Shown piece after piece: positions 52,592-59,854 of a stretch of 64,000 nt of DNA. The DNA comes from Ruficoccus sp. ZRK36. Its GTDB lineage: Bacteria; Verrucomicrobiota; Verrucomicrobiia; Opitutales; Cerasicoccaceae. The stretch spans positions 2,986,176-3,050,175 of the forward strand of contig NZ_CP080649.1 of NCBI RefSeq assembly GCF_019603315.1, written 5' to 3'. The first letter of the stretch is position 1; each line of letters opens with the position of its first letter. The position numbers were made by a program, and so were the translations under genes. Below the pieces are notes generated by a model. The model did not search any database, had not been told where the DNA came from, and was given only the letters and a program-made list of their open reading frames with translations.

Positions 52592-53359
52592 TTAATGCCC
52601 TTGGATTAAGTCAATGATCTCGTCTGCAATCTCTTCAACGGTGTGAGTCGATGTGCTCCGCGCAAGACGATCTGCAAGGGACGGACTATATTCTATAATT
52701 TCTTTTTTAGTGACATTATGCCAAATAGGGAGGATTTCCTGTTCACCATTTACAGATCGAGTGACCAATCCATCTAGCTCATAGTTTGTCCATCCCTTAG
52801 AAAGAAATACTTTCGAAAAAACTACTATACCAAAGCGACTCTTTGCCAAACCGGTATCAATTTTCCGACGTAGACTATCACCAATTTTCAACTCAAACTC
52901 ATCGTACCAGACTTTTAGGCCACCTGCCTGTAGAGCGAGAGCCAGCGGGCGAACTACTTCATCTTTGTCTTCAGACGCATGTGATATAAATACATCGAAT
53001 TCTCTTGCATCGGCATCGGATGACTCATGGGGGAAGCCATGGACTAATGAAGGTACTGATGACAACGGAGCTTCATGCGCTGTGGGTAGAGCTTGTGGCA
53101 ATTGTCTTATCGATGACCGAACGGTTCCTATGAGTCCAGCCATGTCAACGGTTATGTGCCATTGTCCTCCTCGGGGGACCTGAACTCGGTAGGGAGATCT
53201 CTTGACCAATCCGCCATAATAGGTATGTCGTCGTCCAGATTTATAAGCGTTGAAATTGCTAGAGTCCATCAAGCGCACATTTGCAGCACTTCCCTGAAGA
53301 GTGACCTCGATTATTTCCCCTCCCTTCATTTGACCCAGATTATAGTGTGTAAATTTCAT
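52592..53359 (-). CDS. DUF1883-TIR domain protein
   Basis: A 255-residue protein. Residues 1-90 match DUF1883 (MKFTHYNLGQMKGGEIIEVTL, NVRLMDSSNFNAYKSGRRHTYYGG, GQWHITVDM). Residues of about 120-252 form a TIR domain: FDVFISHASEDKDE, GGLKVWYDEFELKIGDSLRRKIDTGLAKSRFGIVVFS and GWTNYELDGL with Glu194 as the likely NADase catalytic residue. TIR proteins of this kind are used in bacterial defence through NAD+ turnover. The gene follows the membrane/coiled-coil gene by 33 bases, so the two form an operon. Confidence 0.88.
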   Translation of the reverse strand: MKFTHYNLGQMKGGEIIEVTLQGSAANVRLMDSSNFNAYKSGRRHTYYGGLVKRSPYRVQVPRGGQWHITVDMAGLIGTVRSSIRQLPQALPTAHEAPLSSVPSLVHGFPHESSDADAREFDVFISHASEDKDEVVRPLALALQAGGLKVWYDEFELKIGDSLRRKIDTGLAKSRFGIVVFSKVFLSKGWTNYELDGLVTRSVNGEQEILPIWHNVTKKEIIEYSPSLADRLARSTSTHTVEEIADEIIDLIQGH

Positions 53360-53392
53360 AATTATGATATAGAAATAAATGGTTATGAAAGA

Positions 53393-54146
53393 TTAGCTTC
53401 CCTGTTGTTGGCTCCTCTCATCATTTCCCCCTCCTTTGGTGTCTAAAAATGGGAGGTAGAGCTGCCCGGGAGCTTCAACTTCAGTGTTTTCCATTTCTCG
53501 AAGCTGACGAATTCGGCGATAAAGCATTTGCATTGCGGATCGTATATCTTCTCTAGTAACAACCGACGGATAGAGATCTGACGCCAATTCTTTAGGAGAA
53601 CGTCGCCGTAATTTTAGTCGATAAGATTCTAAATCTCGAATACTTCTTTCGAGTGCGTCATGACGCTTTTGGGCGGACTCTAAACGTTTTTGTATTTCTT
53701 CGCGTTCTCGCTGTGCTTGAATGTTTTTTTGCTCTGCGAGATATGTCCTTAGCTCGGCAATTCTATTCTTTTCTTCAACCTCTCTTTGTTCCTGAAGTAA
53801 TTCTCGGCGTCGGTGGAGGAATTCTGGCGTCGGTGGAGGAATTCTGGCGTCGGTGGAGGAATTCTGGCGTCGAACAATATAAAAAATATACAAATTTAGT
53901 CCATGGAGATAGTACCAAAAATGCGGATGCCGATATTAGTGGGATCCACAACAGGTGAAGTGTGCTCCAATATGACTGATGTATATAGGTAAGCCGCTCG
54001 ACGATTGGACGTGGATCGAATAATAAGACAAGCAGTAGCTCCCAATTTGCGAATGGCCATACAAGTAAAAATGCACCTATAAACGGATGGGAAATCCTTT
54101 CTTTTAGTGGGCTTGTAATCGCATCGAAAGCTTTTTCAACATCCAT
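53393..54146 (-). pseudogene. Membrane/coiled-coil protein gene with frame broken by 20-bp tandem repeats
   Basis: The first frame (54146 to about 53872) encodes MDVEKAFDAITSPLKERISHPF and two transmembrane segments, then FVYFLYCSTPEFLHRR. Three 20-bp repeats (53806-53865) then shift the frame and it stops at 53775. The other frame continues to 53393 with a long coiled coil (RELLQEQREVEEKNRIAELRTYLAEQKNIQ...) and ends FLDTKGGGNDERSQQQGS. One or four repeat copies would join the two parts (STPEFLHRRRELLQEQ), giving about 240 residues. So it is either a pseudogene or a phase-variable gene. It lies directly upstream of the TIR gene. Confidence 0.75.
53806..53872. repeat. Three tandem 20-bp repeats plus a partial fourth
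   Basis: The unit GGCGTCGGTGGAGGAATTCT occurs three times (53806-53825, 53826-53845, 53846-53865), followed by seven more matching bases. The unit is not a multiple of three, so changes in copy number shift the reading frame of the gene at 53393-54146. Confidence 0.95.
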
Positions 54147-54312
54147 GGCTTTTGTTTTGCGTTATTATTTGTTCCATATGGCGTAGCTTATCAATTCAGG
54201 TTGGTTTGACTCATACAGTTCGTCAAGTCTTGCGCATCCGTCTTATTGATTTCGTTATGTTATTCTATGGTAGATAGGTTTCTGCTTTTGGACAGTTATT
54301 GTTCATGTAAAC

Positions 54313-54360
54313 AAGGAAAAGGGCGGGCGGCGCACGCTGAAGCGTGCATCCGCTCCGCCC
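54313..54360 (-). terminator. Terminator of the rep2-OB-like gene operon
   Basis: On the minus strand GGGCGG...CCGCCC with an inner GCACGCT/AGCGTGC stem is followed by CTTTTCCTTGTTT. It lies 17 bases downstream of the stop at 54377. Confidence 0.8.
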
Positions 54361-54376
54361 TTGATCCTTTCTTTCC

Positions 54377-54721
54377 TCAGGCAACAAGCTCGGCCCGTGA
54401 TAGGACCAGGATGTCGCCACGCATAGCCGTCTTGCTGGCCTTCAAGGTAATCGGCTCGTATTCCTTGGGCTTGGGGAAAGCGGTAACAGTGCCGTCTTTG
54501 AGCTGAATGTCGGTGCGCTGGACCGGGTCAAGGAACTGCTCCCAGAGGACAAGCCCCGGCTGGGTGGCAAGCTCGGTCGTGATGATCACGAATGAGCCTG
54601 AGCCGTCCTTTCTGCGCACAGCTCGGGCCGTCGTGGAAACGGGCACTCCGCGAACGAAGATTCCGTTGTTGTCGATTTTCACCTTATTGGTGGTCGGTTT
54701 GGTTTCTGTGTTGTTATTCAT
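54377..54721 (-). CDS. Small beta-rich protein coupled to rep2, possible ssDNA-binding protein
   Basis: The start is ATG 54721 (MNNNTETKPTTNKVKIDNNGIF), overlapping the rep2 stop by four bases (ATGA, 54718-54721). It has 114 residues. The body (FVRGVPVSTTARAVRRKDGSGSFVIITTELATQPGLVLWEQFLDP, then GTVTAFPKPKEYEP) is beta-rich with alternating charges, which would fit an OB-fold. By position, next to a rolling-circle Rep, a single-strand-binding role like filamentous phage gpV is plausible but unproven. Confidence 0.62.
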   Translation of the reverse strand: MNNNTETKPTTNKVKIDNNGIFVRGVPVSTTARAVRRKDGSGSFVIITTELATQPGLVLWEQFLDPVQRTDIQLKDGTVTAFPKPKEYEPITLKASKTAMRGDILVLSRAELVA

Positions 54722-55539
54722 GATGTGTATGATTCGAGGGTTTCGAGTTGAAAGGGTTTGTTGATCTCGATCATGCCGCGACCGAGGTAACGCCCGGCCT
54801 GTACGAGCTTCAGGACTAACGAGCCTAGCAGCTCCCAATAAGGCACCTGAAGACGCAGCAACCGGTAGTGCTTATGGTCATCCTGAAAGAGTGCCCGGTG
54901 AGACCATCGGTCAATGCGCTCGCCAATGGTCAGGCGTTCCTTGCTTTCTTCTGCGTCCTGTTCCTCCGCTTCGAGATCATCCGCCGTTTCTTCGGTGGCT
55001 GGTTCATCCGCTTTGGCATCCGCTGGCGTATCCTTATAGAATCCTCGTGAGCTTTGAAAGATGCGCATGCTTTTTCGGTTGAGAACCCACTCAGGGATTT
55101 GCCCGCCCTTGCAGACGTATTTGAGCAGGTATTGAAAATCCTTGTTGTTGATCCGCTTGACGTTGGTTCGCCCGAGTCCCCAAAGCTGGTTGAGGAGTGC
55201 GCCGGGCAGGTGGCGCTTGGTCAGGAAAACAACATGGAAGTGTGCCCAGCCGTTTTTGTGAAACTCGACCTTCACGCAGTAAGGCGCGTCCATGCGGTAG
55301 CGTTTGCCTTCCCACTCGACCCCCTTGCGCAGCGCATAGAAGAGCTTCCGCAGGCGAGCGCGGGAGTAATCAAAGGCTGACTCCGGCCCGCCAAAGTAAA
55401 GTTGGTTGACAGTGAAGGTCAGGAAGAGACAGCCCGAGACATCGGGCAGGCGCGGAAGCAGTGCGGCCACGACCTTGAATATCCCGAGCGGGTGAAACCA
55501 CGACTTGGGGATGTAGGGGGAGACGGTGCCCGAGATCAT
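54718..55539 (-). CDS. HUH-type rolling-circle replication initiator of element 2
   Basis: A 273-residue protein. The HUH motif is H100-F-H102 (NGWAHFHVVFLT), motif 1 is CLFLTFTVNQ, and motif 3 is DFQYLLKYVCKGG with Tyr137 and Tyr141. It has an acidic linker (about 170-200). The start at 55539 has GAGGGGGAC upstream and overlaps the stop of the int2 C-terminal frame by four bases (55536-55539). In the circular form it would therefore be translated directly after full-length integrase. It is distinct from rep1 in the rest of the sequence. Confidence 0.82.
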   Translation of the reverse strand: MISGTVSPYIPKSWFHPLGIFKVVAALLPRLPDVSGCLFLTFTVNQLYFGGPESAFDYSRARLRKLFYALRKGVEWEGKRYRMDAPYCVKVEFHKNGWAHFHVVFLTKRHLPGALLNQLWGLGRTNVKRINNKDFQYLLKYVCKGGQIPEWVLNRKSMRIFQSSRGFYKDTPADAKADEPATEETADDLEAEEQDAEESKERLTIGERIDRWSHRALFQDDHKHYRLLRLQVPYWELLGSLVLKLVQAGRYLGRGMIEINKPFQLETLESYTS

Positions 55540-55898
55540 GCGTCCCCCTCAGTTGAGGTTTCCCGGGGGAGGTCATGGGCTGGGCCTAGAGCCAGTCCCG
55601 CCGCGCTTTTCCCGCATGGAGCAAGCGAGCTTGGGAACTCGCTGTCTTGCTCCCTGCGGCGCGGCTCGTCGTCGGCCCGGGAAACATGAATAATCGCCAG
55701 AACGGACCGCTTGGTTTCCCGCGAGAGATGCGGCCACGCCTTCAGGACTTCCGCCAAATCCCCAAACAGTTCGCCAGCTGTGACGGGGGACTTAGTCAAT
55801 CTTTCAGTCAATCGGCTTTCGCCATTTTCGTAACTCTCAGGCTGCGAGTCGTTTAACCTGCCTTCTACATCTGGTTCGATCCCAGCCCGGGCAGCCAT
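55536..55898 (-). CDS. Detached integrase C-terminal segment of element 2 (int2-C)
   Basis: A 120-codon frame starting inside the right att core (MAARAGIEP, exactly the int2 frame) and running DVEGRLNDSQPESYENGES, then LTERLTKSPVTAGELFGDLAEVLKAWPHLSRETKRSVLAIIHVS, then a Ser/Gly-rich tail. The WPHL...KR motif matches int1-C at 50439-50634. In the circle it would extend int2 by 111 residues. In the chromosome it could be translated alone from the ATG in att, though its 5' end is tRNA-derived. Its last bases overlap rep2. Confidence 0.75.
   Translation of the reverse strand: MAARAGIEPDVEGRLNDSQPESYENGESRLTERLTKSPVTAGELFGDLAEVLKAWPHLSRETKRSVLAIIHVSRADDEPRRREQDSEFPSSLAPCGKSAAGLALGPAHDLPRETSTEGDA
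55584..55653. promoter_or_regulatory. Candidate replication or nicking origin of element 2
   Basis: This block, inside int2-C just before rep2, contains the 21 bases shared with element 1 (55584-55604, CCTAGAGCCAGTCCCGCCGC) and a hairpin with arms GGAGCAAG/CTTGCTCC (about 55618-55653). It has the same order and spacing to rep as in element 1. Conservation of arms with a changed loop supports a functional structure. Confidence 0.5.
55792..55813. repeat. Candidate arm-type integrase site of element 2, right end
   Basis: Near copy of 50802-50823, with TTAGTCAA and CAGTCAA units, about 60 bases inside the right att core. It encodes LTERLTKS in the frame of int2. Confidence 0.55.
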
Positions 55899-55901
55899 TT
55901 T
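55871..55901. repeat. Right att core of element 2
   Basis: A 31-bp copy of the tRNA-Asn 3' end (CTGGTTCGATCCCAGCCCGG onward to TTTT). Chromosomal sequence (AAATAAACAC...) follows. Confidence 0.93.
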
Positions 55902-56153
55902 AAATAAACACTTTGCGATGTGTTTGTGTGACTTAGCCGGCTAAGGCCAAGGTAACCCGCTAGCCAATCATGGTATTTCTGATGGCAGTATCCTTGATGC
56001 GCAGTAAAGAGCTTCTCGACTACACCCGTCTATATTATACATTTGGGAGTTAGCCTTACCGACGCCTGTGCAATGACGAAGCGCCCCACCCCTCTCAGCG
56101 TTTCCCGGCGATCCCCAAAGGCCCACTGATTACACTTTCAACCTTCATAAACC

Positions 56154-56711
56154 ATGAGTGATATTTTCTGCCGACTTCGGAATGGCGAGACCGTCGCCTT
56201 CAACGACCCTGAATACCACAAGCTTCGCGACGCCTCGTTCGCCACAAAGAAGTTAATCGTCCAGCTCAATCAATCCTCCGATTCAGAAGAAATACGTGCC
56301 TTACTGAGCCAGATAACAGGCACGGAGATCGATCCAAGCACCGCCGTTTTCACTCCCTTTCAGATCAATTACGGCAAGCATACGAAAATCGGTAAGAACG
56401 TCTTCATCAACTTCGACTGCGTATTTCTGGATCTCGGAGGAATAACGATCGAAGACGGTGTTTTTATTGCGCCAAAAGTAAGCCTCCTCTCCGAAGGGCA
56501 TCCCATATCCCCCAAAGAACGACACTCGCTCACTGTCGCGCCTATACTTATCAAGAAGAACGCCTGGATCGGTGCCAATGCGAGCATAATGCCCGGCGTG
56601 ACGATCGGGGAAAACTCGATTGTTGCCGCAGGCGCGGTCGTCACGAAAGACGTCCCCGATAACTGTATCGTCGCAGGCGTCCCCGCCAAGATGATCCGCA
56701 GTATCGAATAA
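56154..56711 (+). CDS. Hexapeptide-repeat sugar O-acetyltransferase (Maa/NodL-like)
   Basis: A 185-residue protein. The N-terminal Maa-like region ends QITGTEIDPSTAVFTPFQINYGKHTKIGKNVF. Left-handed beta-helix repeats follow (INFDCVFLDLGGITIEDGVFIAPKV) with the catalytic His in SEGHP, then IGANASIMPGVTIGENSIVAAGAVVTKDVPDN. It would transfer acetyl groups from acetyl-CoA to a sugar. It is the first chromosomal gene past element 2, and a terminator (56786-56814) follows. It is unrelated to the element by content. Confidence 0.9.
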   Translation: MSDIFCRLRNGETVAFNDPEYHKLRDASFATKKLIVQLNQSSDSEEIRALLSQITGTEIDPSTAVFTPFQINYGKHTKIGKNVFINFDCVFLDLGGITIEDGVFIAPKVSLLSEGHPISPKERHSLTVAPILIKKNAWIGANASIMPGVTIGENSIVAAGAVVTKDVPDNCIVAGVPAKMIRSIE

Positions 56712-56785
56712 AGTCTGGTATGCGCGAGTGGCCATTCTAGAGCAAACATGGGCTTAGCTCGCTTAGAGCCTCAAACAACCTTCCG

Positions 56786-56814
56786 AAAGCCACTCCCATC
56801 GAGTGGCTTTTTTG
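56786..56814 (+). terminator. Rho-independent terminator
   Basis: AAAGCCACTC/GAGTGGCTTT (10-bp stem, 5-base loop) followed by TTT, 74 bases after the acetyltransferase stop. Confidence 0.9.
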
Positions 56815-56932
56815 TTGATCGGGACCCGTAAATGAGGGCGCATACGAGGGCGCTAAAAAATTCCTCTCTTGGTTAGACAAGTAGACTATGCTACCTTTCA
56901 GGGCCTCAACGCATTAATTCCGTTCCGAGCCC

Positions 56933-58768
56933 ATGAGTATTGACCCGAAACCGAGTAAAGAATCTATCGCAAAGCGCAGTTTGGCTGAGAAACTGCGCAA
57001 GGCAGAGAAGGCTGCGCGTGAAAAAGCTATCCGCGAGCGAGAAAAATTTCGGGGCCTGCAGATACGTCCAACCGCTACCCTCCTGGACGGGGAAAAAGAA
57101 AGCCGGGAGCCCGGTGACCGGAACTGGAGCGGGCTGGGATTTGACATCCATCCGCACGTCACAGGCGCATCCGTCATCGTCCTGGTCTGCTTGATCGCAT
57201 CCATCTTCTTCTTTGACGAAAAAGCCGACGAGGTTGCCGACGCCATGAAGGAATGGATCGCCACGACCTTCGGGTGGTTCTTTGTTTTTGCTGCAAATAT
57301 TTTTGTTATCGCAGCGGCTTACTTTGCCTTCAGCCGCCTGGGACGCGTAAAGATCGGGGGAAAGAAAGCCCAACCGGAATTCTCGACCGTCGCGTGGTAC
57401 GCCATGCTCTTAAGCGCAGGGATGGGCATCGGGCTGATGTTCTGGAGTGTCGGCGAGCCGATCTACCACTACGATTCGCCCTCCCCCATGTTCTCAAATG
57501 TCGAGGGCAACACCCCTGAGGCCGCCGAGGCTGCCATGGTGACGACCTTCTACCACTGGGGGCTGCACCCATGGGGCATCTATGCGATCGTCGGTCTCGG
57601 CTTGGCGTTTTTCGCCTATAACCGCGGGCTCCCGCTCACGATCCGATCCATCTTTTATCCCATTCTGGGCGACCGCATCTACGGGTTCTGGGGAAACGTC
57701 ATCGACGTGCTCTCAGTCCTCGCGACACTGGCAGGGCTGGCTACGTCCCTCGGCCTCGGCGTTGCTCAGGTAAACGCGGGGCTCGATTATCTGTTCGGCA
57801 TCGGCATCAGTGTCACTATCCAGATCATCCTCATCGTCGTGATCACGGGCATGGCCACCCTGTCTGTCGTAGCCGGGCTCGATGGCGGAGTGAAGCGACT
57901 CAGTGAGATCAATATGGGGCTGGCGGCTATTTTCATGGTTTTCCTGCTCCTGGCAGGCCCCACGATCTACATCCTCAGTGGATTCACGCAGAACATCGGT
58001 AGCTATTTAACCATTCTCCCTGAGCTAAGCTTCTGGACCGAGACCTATCGCGGCAGCGACTGGCAGGGCGGCTGGACCGTCTTTTACTGGGCCTGGTGGA
58101 TCTCCTGGTCGCCCTTTGTCGGCATGTTTATCGCTCGCATCTCAAAGGGCAGAACCGTCCGCGAGTTTATCCTGGGCGTCGTGCTGATCCCCACCCTGCT
58201 CTCGTTTATCTGGATGTCGGTCTTTGGTGGGTCAGCGATCTGGCTACAGGCCGGAGGCATTGCAGACATCTACAGCGCAGTCTCCACCGATGTATCGACC
58301 GCGCTCTTTGCCATGCTGGAGTCGTTCCCCTTCACCACGGTCCTCTCGATCATCGGGATATTCCTGGTGACGGTGTTCTTTGTCACCTCGTCTGACTCGG
58401 GCTCGCTGGTCGTCGACCACTTGACATCAGGGGGCAAGCTCGACTCCCCCGTCCCGCAGCGTGTTTTCTGGGCGCTGATGGAGGGGGTTCTCGCAGCGGT
58501 GCTTCTGCTCGGCGGTGGACTGCAAACACTACAGACAGCTTCCATCACGACGGGGCTACCGTTCACGATGATCCTCCTGTGTATTATCTACACGCTCTAC
58601 ATCGGCCTCTCGCAAGAGGTGTATGTCGAGGAGGCCGTGAGCTCGAAGCTCAAGGAAGTCCGCGCTGACCACCGCCTCGACGAGGCGATCTCAACCGCCC
58701 AGCAGGAGATCATCGAAACCGTCTCCTCCGACACCAAGCCGGACACCGACAAGAGCGGAGACACCTAA
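56933..58768 (+). CDS. BCCT-family transporter
   Basis: A 611-residue membrane protein with about 12 hydrophobic segments. BCCT hallmarks are GMGIGLMFWSVGEPIYHY and WAWWISWSPFVGMFIARISKGRTVREF, the aromatic substrate-binding region. It has a long charged N-terminal cytoplasmic tail and an acidic C-terminal tail. It would take up quaternary ammonium compounds such as betaine, choline or a sulfonium like DMSP, driven by Na+ or H+. This fits a salt-exposed habitat. It stands alone between convergent genes. Confidence 0.92.
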   Translation: MSIDPKPSKESIAKRSLAEKLRKAEKAAREKAIREREKFRGLQIRPTATLLDGEKESREPGDRNWSGLGFDIHPHVTGASVIVLVCLIASIFFFDEKADEVADAMKEWIATTFGWFFVFAANIFVIAAAYFAFSRLGRVKIGGKKAQPEFSTVAWYAMLLSAGMGIGLMFWSVGEPIYHYDSPSPMFSNVEGNTPEAAEAAMVTTFYHWGLHPWGIYAIVGLGLAFFAYNRGLPLTIRSIFYPILGDRIYGFWGNVIDVLSVLATLAGLATSLGLGVAQVNAGLDYLFGIGISVTIQIILIVVITGMATLSVVAGLDGGVKRLSEINMGLAAIFMVFLLLAGPTIYILSGFTQNIGSYLTILPELSFWTETYRGSDWQGGWTVFYWAWWISWSPFVGMFIARISKGRTVREFILGVVLIPTLLSFIWMSVFGGSAIWLQAGGIADIYSAVSTDVSTALFAMLESFPFTTVLSIIGIFLVTVFFVTSSDSGSLVVDHLTSGGKLDSPVPQRVFWALMEGVLAAVLLLGGGLQTLQTASITTGLPFTMILLCIIYTLYIGLSQEVYVEEAVSSKLKEVRADHRLDEAISTAQQEIIETVSSDTKPDTDKSGDT

Positions 58769-58989
58769 GATGCGCTTTTAGAGTCTGCGCGCCTCAGGGC
58801 AGGTATCATCTACCTTACTCGTGTAACCGACAACAGGCACAGCGGATACGATCACGCCAAACAGGCTAGGTCTTTCTGAACAAGGCTCTGAGTCCGTCGT
58901 AAGCGAGTCGCACAATCGCTAGCTCAGCAGTCCCTGGCCGGCTCATCCAGATAGGCTTATCCTCTTAACGTCGACCAGTTCCGTTTTCC

Positions 58990-59751
58990 TTATGAAGACG
59001 GAGTTTGTCTCCCATGCCTTTTGCGATAGGCAGAAGGGGAAAGCCCATATGTCTTTTTAAATAGGCGCGAAAAGTAGAACTCGTTGTCAATGCCTACCTC
59101 CGAGCCGATGACACTCACCTTGTCTTCAGAATACCGGAGCAGCTCCGCTGCTCGCTCCATGCGCTTTCGGATGATGTAGTTGCAGAGCGACTCATCGAAG
59201 GCGTCACGAAAAAGCTGACGCAAATAATCCTTATGGACACATGCCATAGCCGCAAGCTCGTCGAGCTTGAGCGGCAGACCCAGATTATTGTCAATATAGT
59301 TTCGGATATGCTCTGGCCGAGTGAGTTTCTTGTGACTGCTTGATTCGTCAGCCAGGTCAAGAAGGTCGCAACAAATCAAACCGGCCAGCATATTCATGCG
59401 GTTGAGCTGCCATTTCTCGGTACGCTCGTGGTATTCGCGCACTTCCATAAAGTGACGACGCAGTTGAGGCACTGCCGTATACACCCCCGGTATCAGTAAA
59501 TGCGACCACTCAGTTTCCAAAAGAACGCAGATATGATGGCCCGGTGTTTCATTTTCCACCCAGTGCGTCCCTCCTGGCTGGTAGACAAATACAGATTGGT
59601 CTTCGTACGGATAAACCCGACCGTCCTGAAACAGACGCCCACGAGCCAGGTCAGAATATACCACCTCCACATATTGGTGAGAATGTGGGCTGCAGCTTAG
59701 ATTGGCCCGAACCGTACCATCCCAGGCGAAATGGCAGATGTTACGTTTCAT
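58990..59751 (-). CDS. AraC-family transcriptional regulator
   Basis: A 253-residue protein. An N-terminal cupin-like sensing domain (about 1-120, HSHQYVEVVYSD) is followed by a double HTH (YIDNNLGLPLKLDELAAMACVHKDYLRQLFRDAFDESLCNYIIRKRMERAAELL, then EVGIDNEFYFSRLFKKTYGLSPSAYRKRHG). It is divergent (103 bases) from the PhyH dioxygenase gene, which it probably controls. Confidence 0.9.
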   Translation of the reverse strand: MKRNICHFAWDGTVRANLSCSPHSHQYVEVVYSDLARGRLFQDGRVYPYEDQSVFVYQPGGTHWVENETPGHHICVLLETEWSHLLIPGVYTAVPQLRRHFMEVREYHERTEKWQLNRMNMLAGLICCDLLDLADESSSHKKLTRPEHIRNYIDNNLGLPLKLDELAAMACVHKDYLRQLFRDAFDESLCNYIIRKRMERAAELLRYSEDKVSVIGSEVGIDNEFYFSRLFKKTYGLSPSAYRKRHGRQTPSS

Positions 59752-59854
59752 GATAGATCAATGCTGGGGGTTAATTTCGGCTAATCTCCGGATTGTGCAT
59801 TAACATCTCCACCCTGTCCATGGCCAATAACAAGCCTTATGATACTATAAACGG

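Larger units (their letters stand above)
50635..55901. mobile_element. Element 2: tRNA-Asn integrative element with HUH Rep and a TIR cargo (about 5.3 kb)
   Basis: It is bounded by the middle att core and a 31-bp copy at 55871-55901. All genes are on the minus strand: int2, xis-like, unknown 52143, TIR protein, broken membrane/coiled-coil gene, small OB-like gene, rep2 and an int C-terminal frame. It is homologous to element 1 in its core genes (int, xis, rep, end fragment), with different cargo. There are no structural phage genes. Confidence 0.87.

Noticed and set aside
53806-53872. Possible CRISPR-like repeats
   Set aside because: The 20-bp units are directly tandem with no spacers, lie inside a coding region, and have no cas genes nearby.
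53775-54146. The N-terminal membrane frame as an independent 123-residue gene
   Set aside because: The last 30 or so residues are translated from the out-of-frame repeats, and the downstream coiled-coil frame lines up after removal of repeat units, so one disrupted gene is a better reading.
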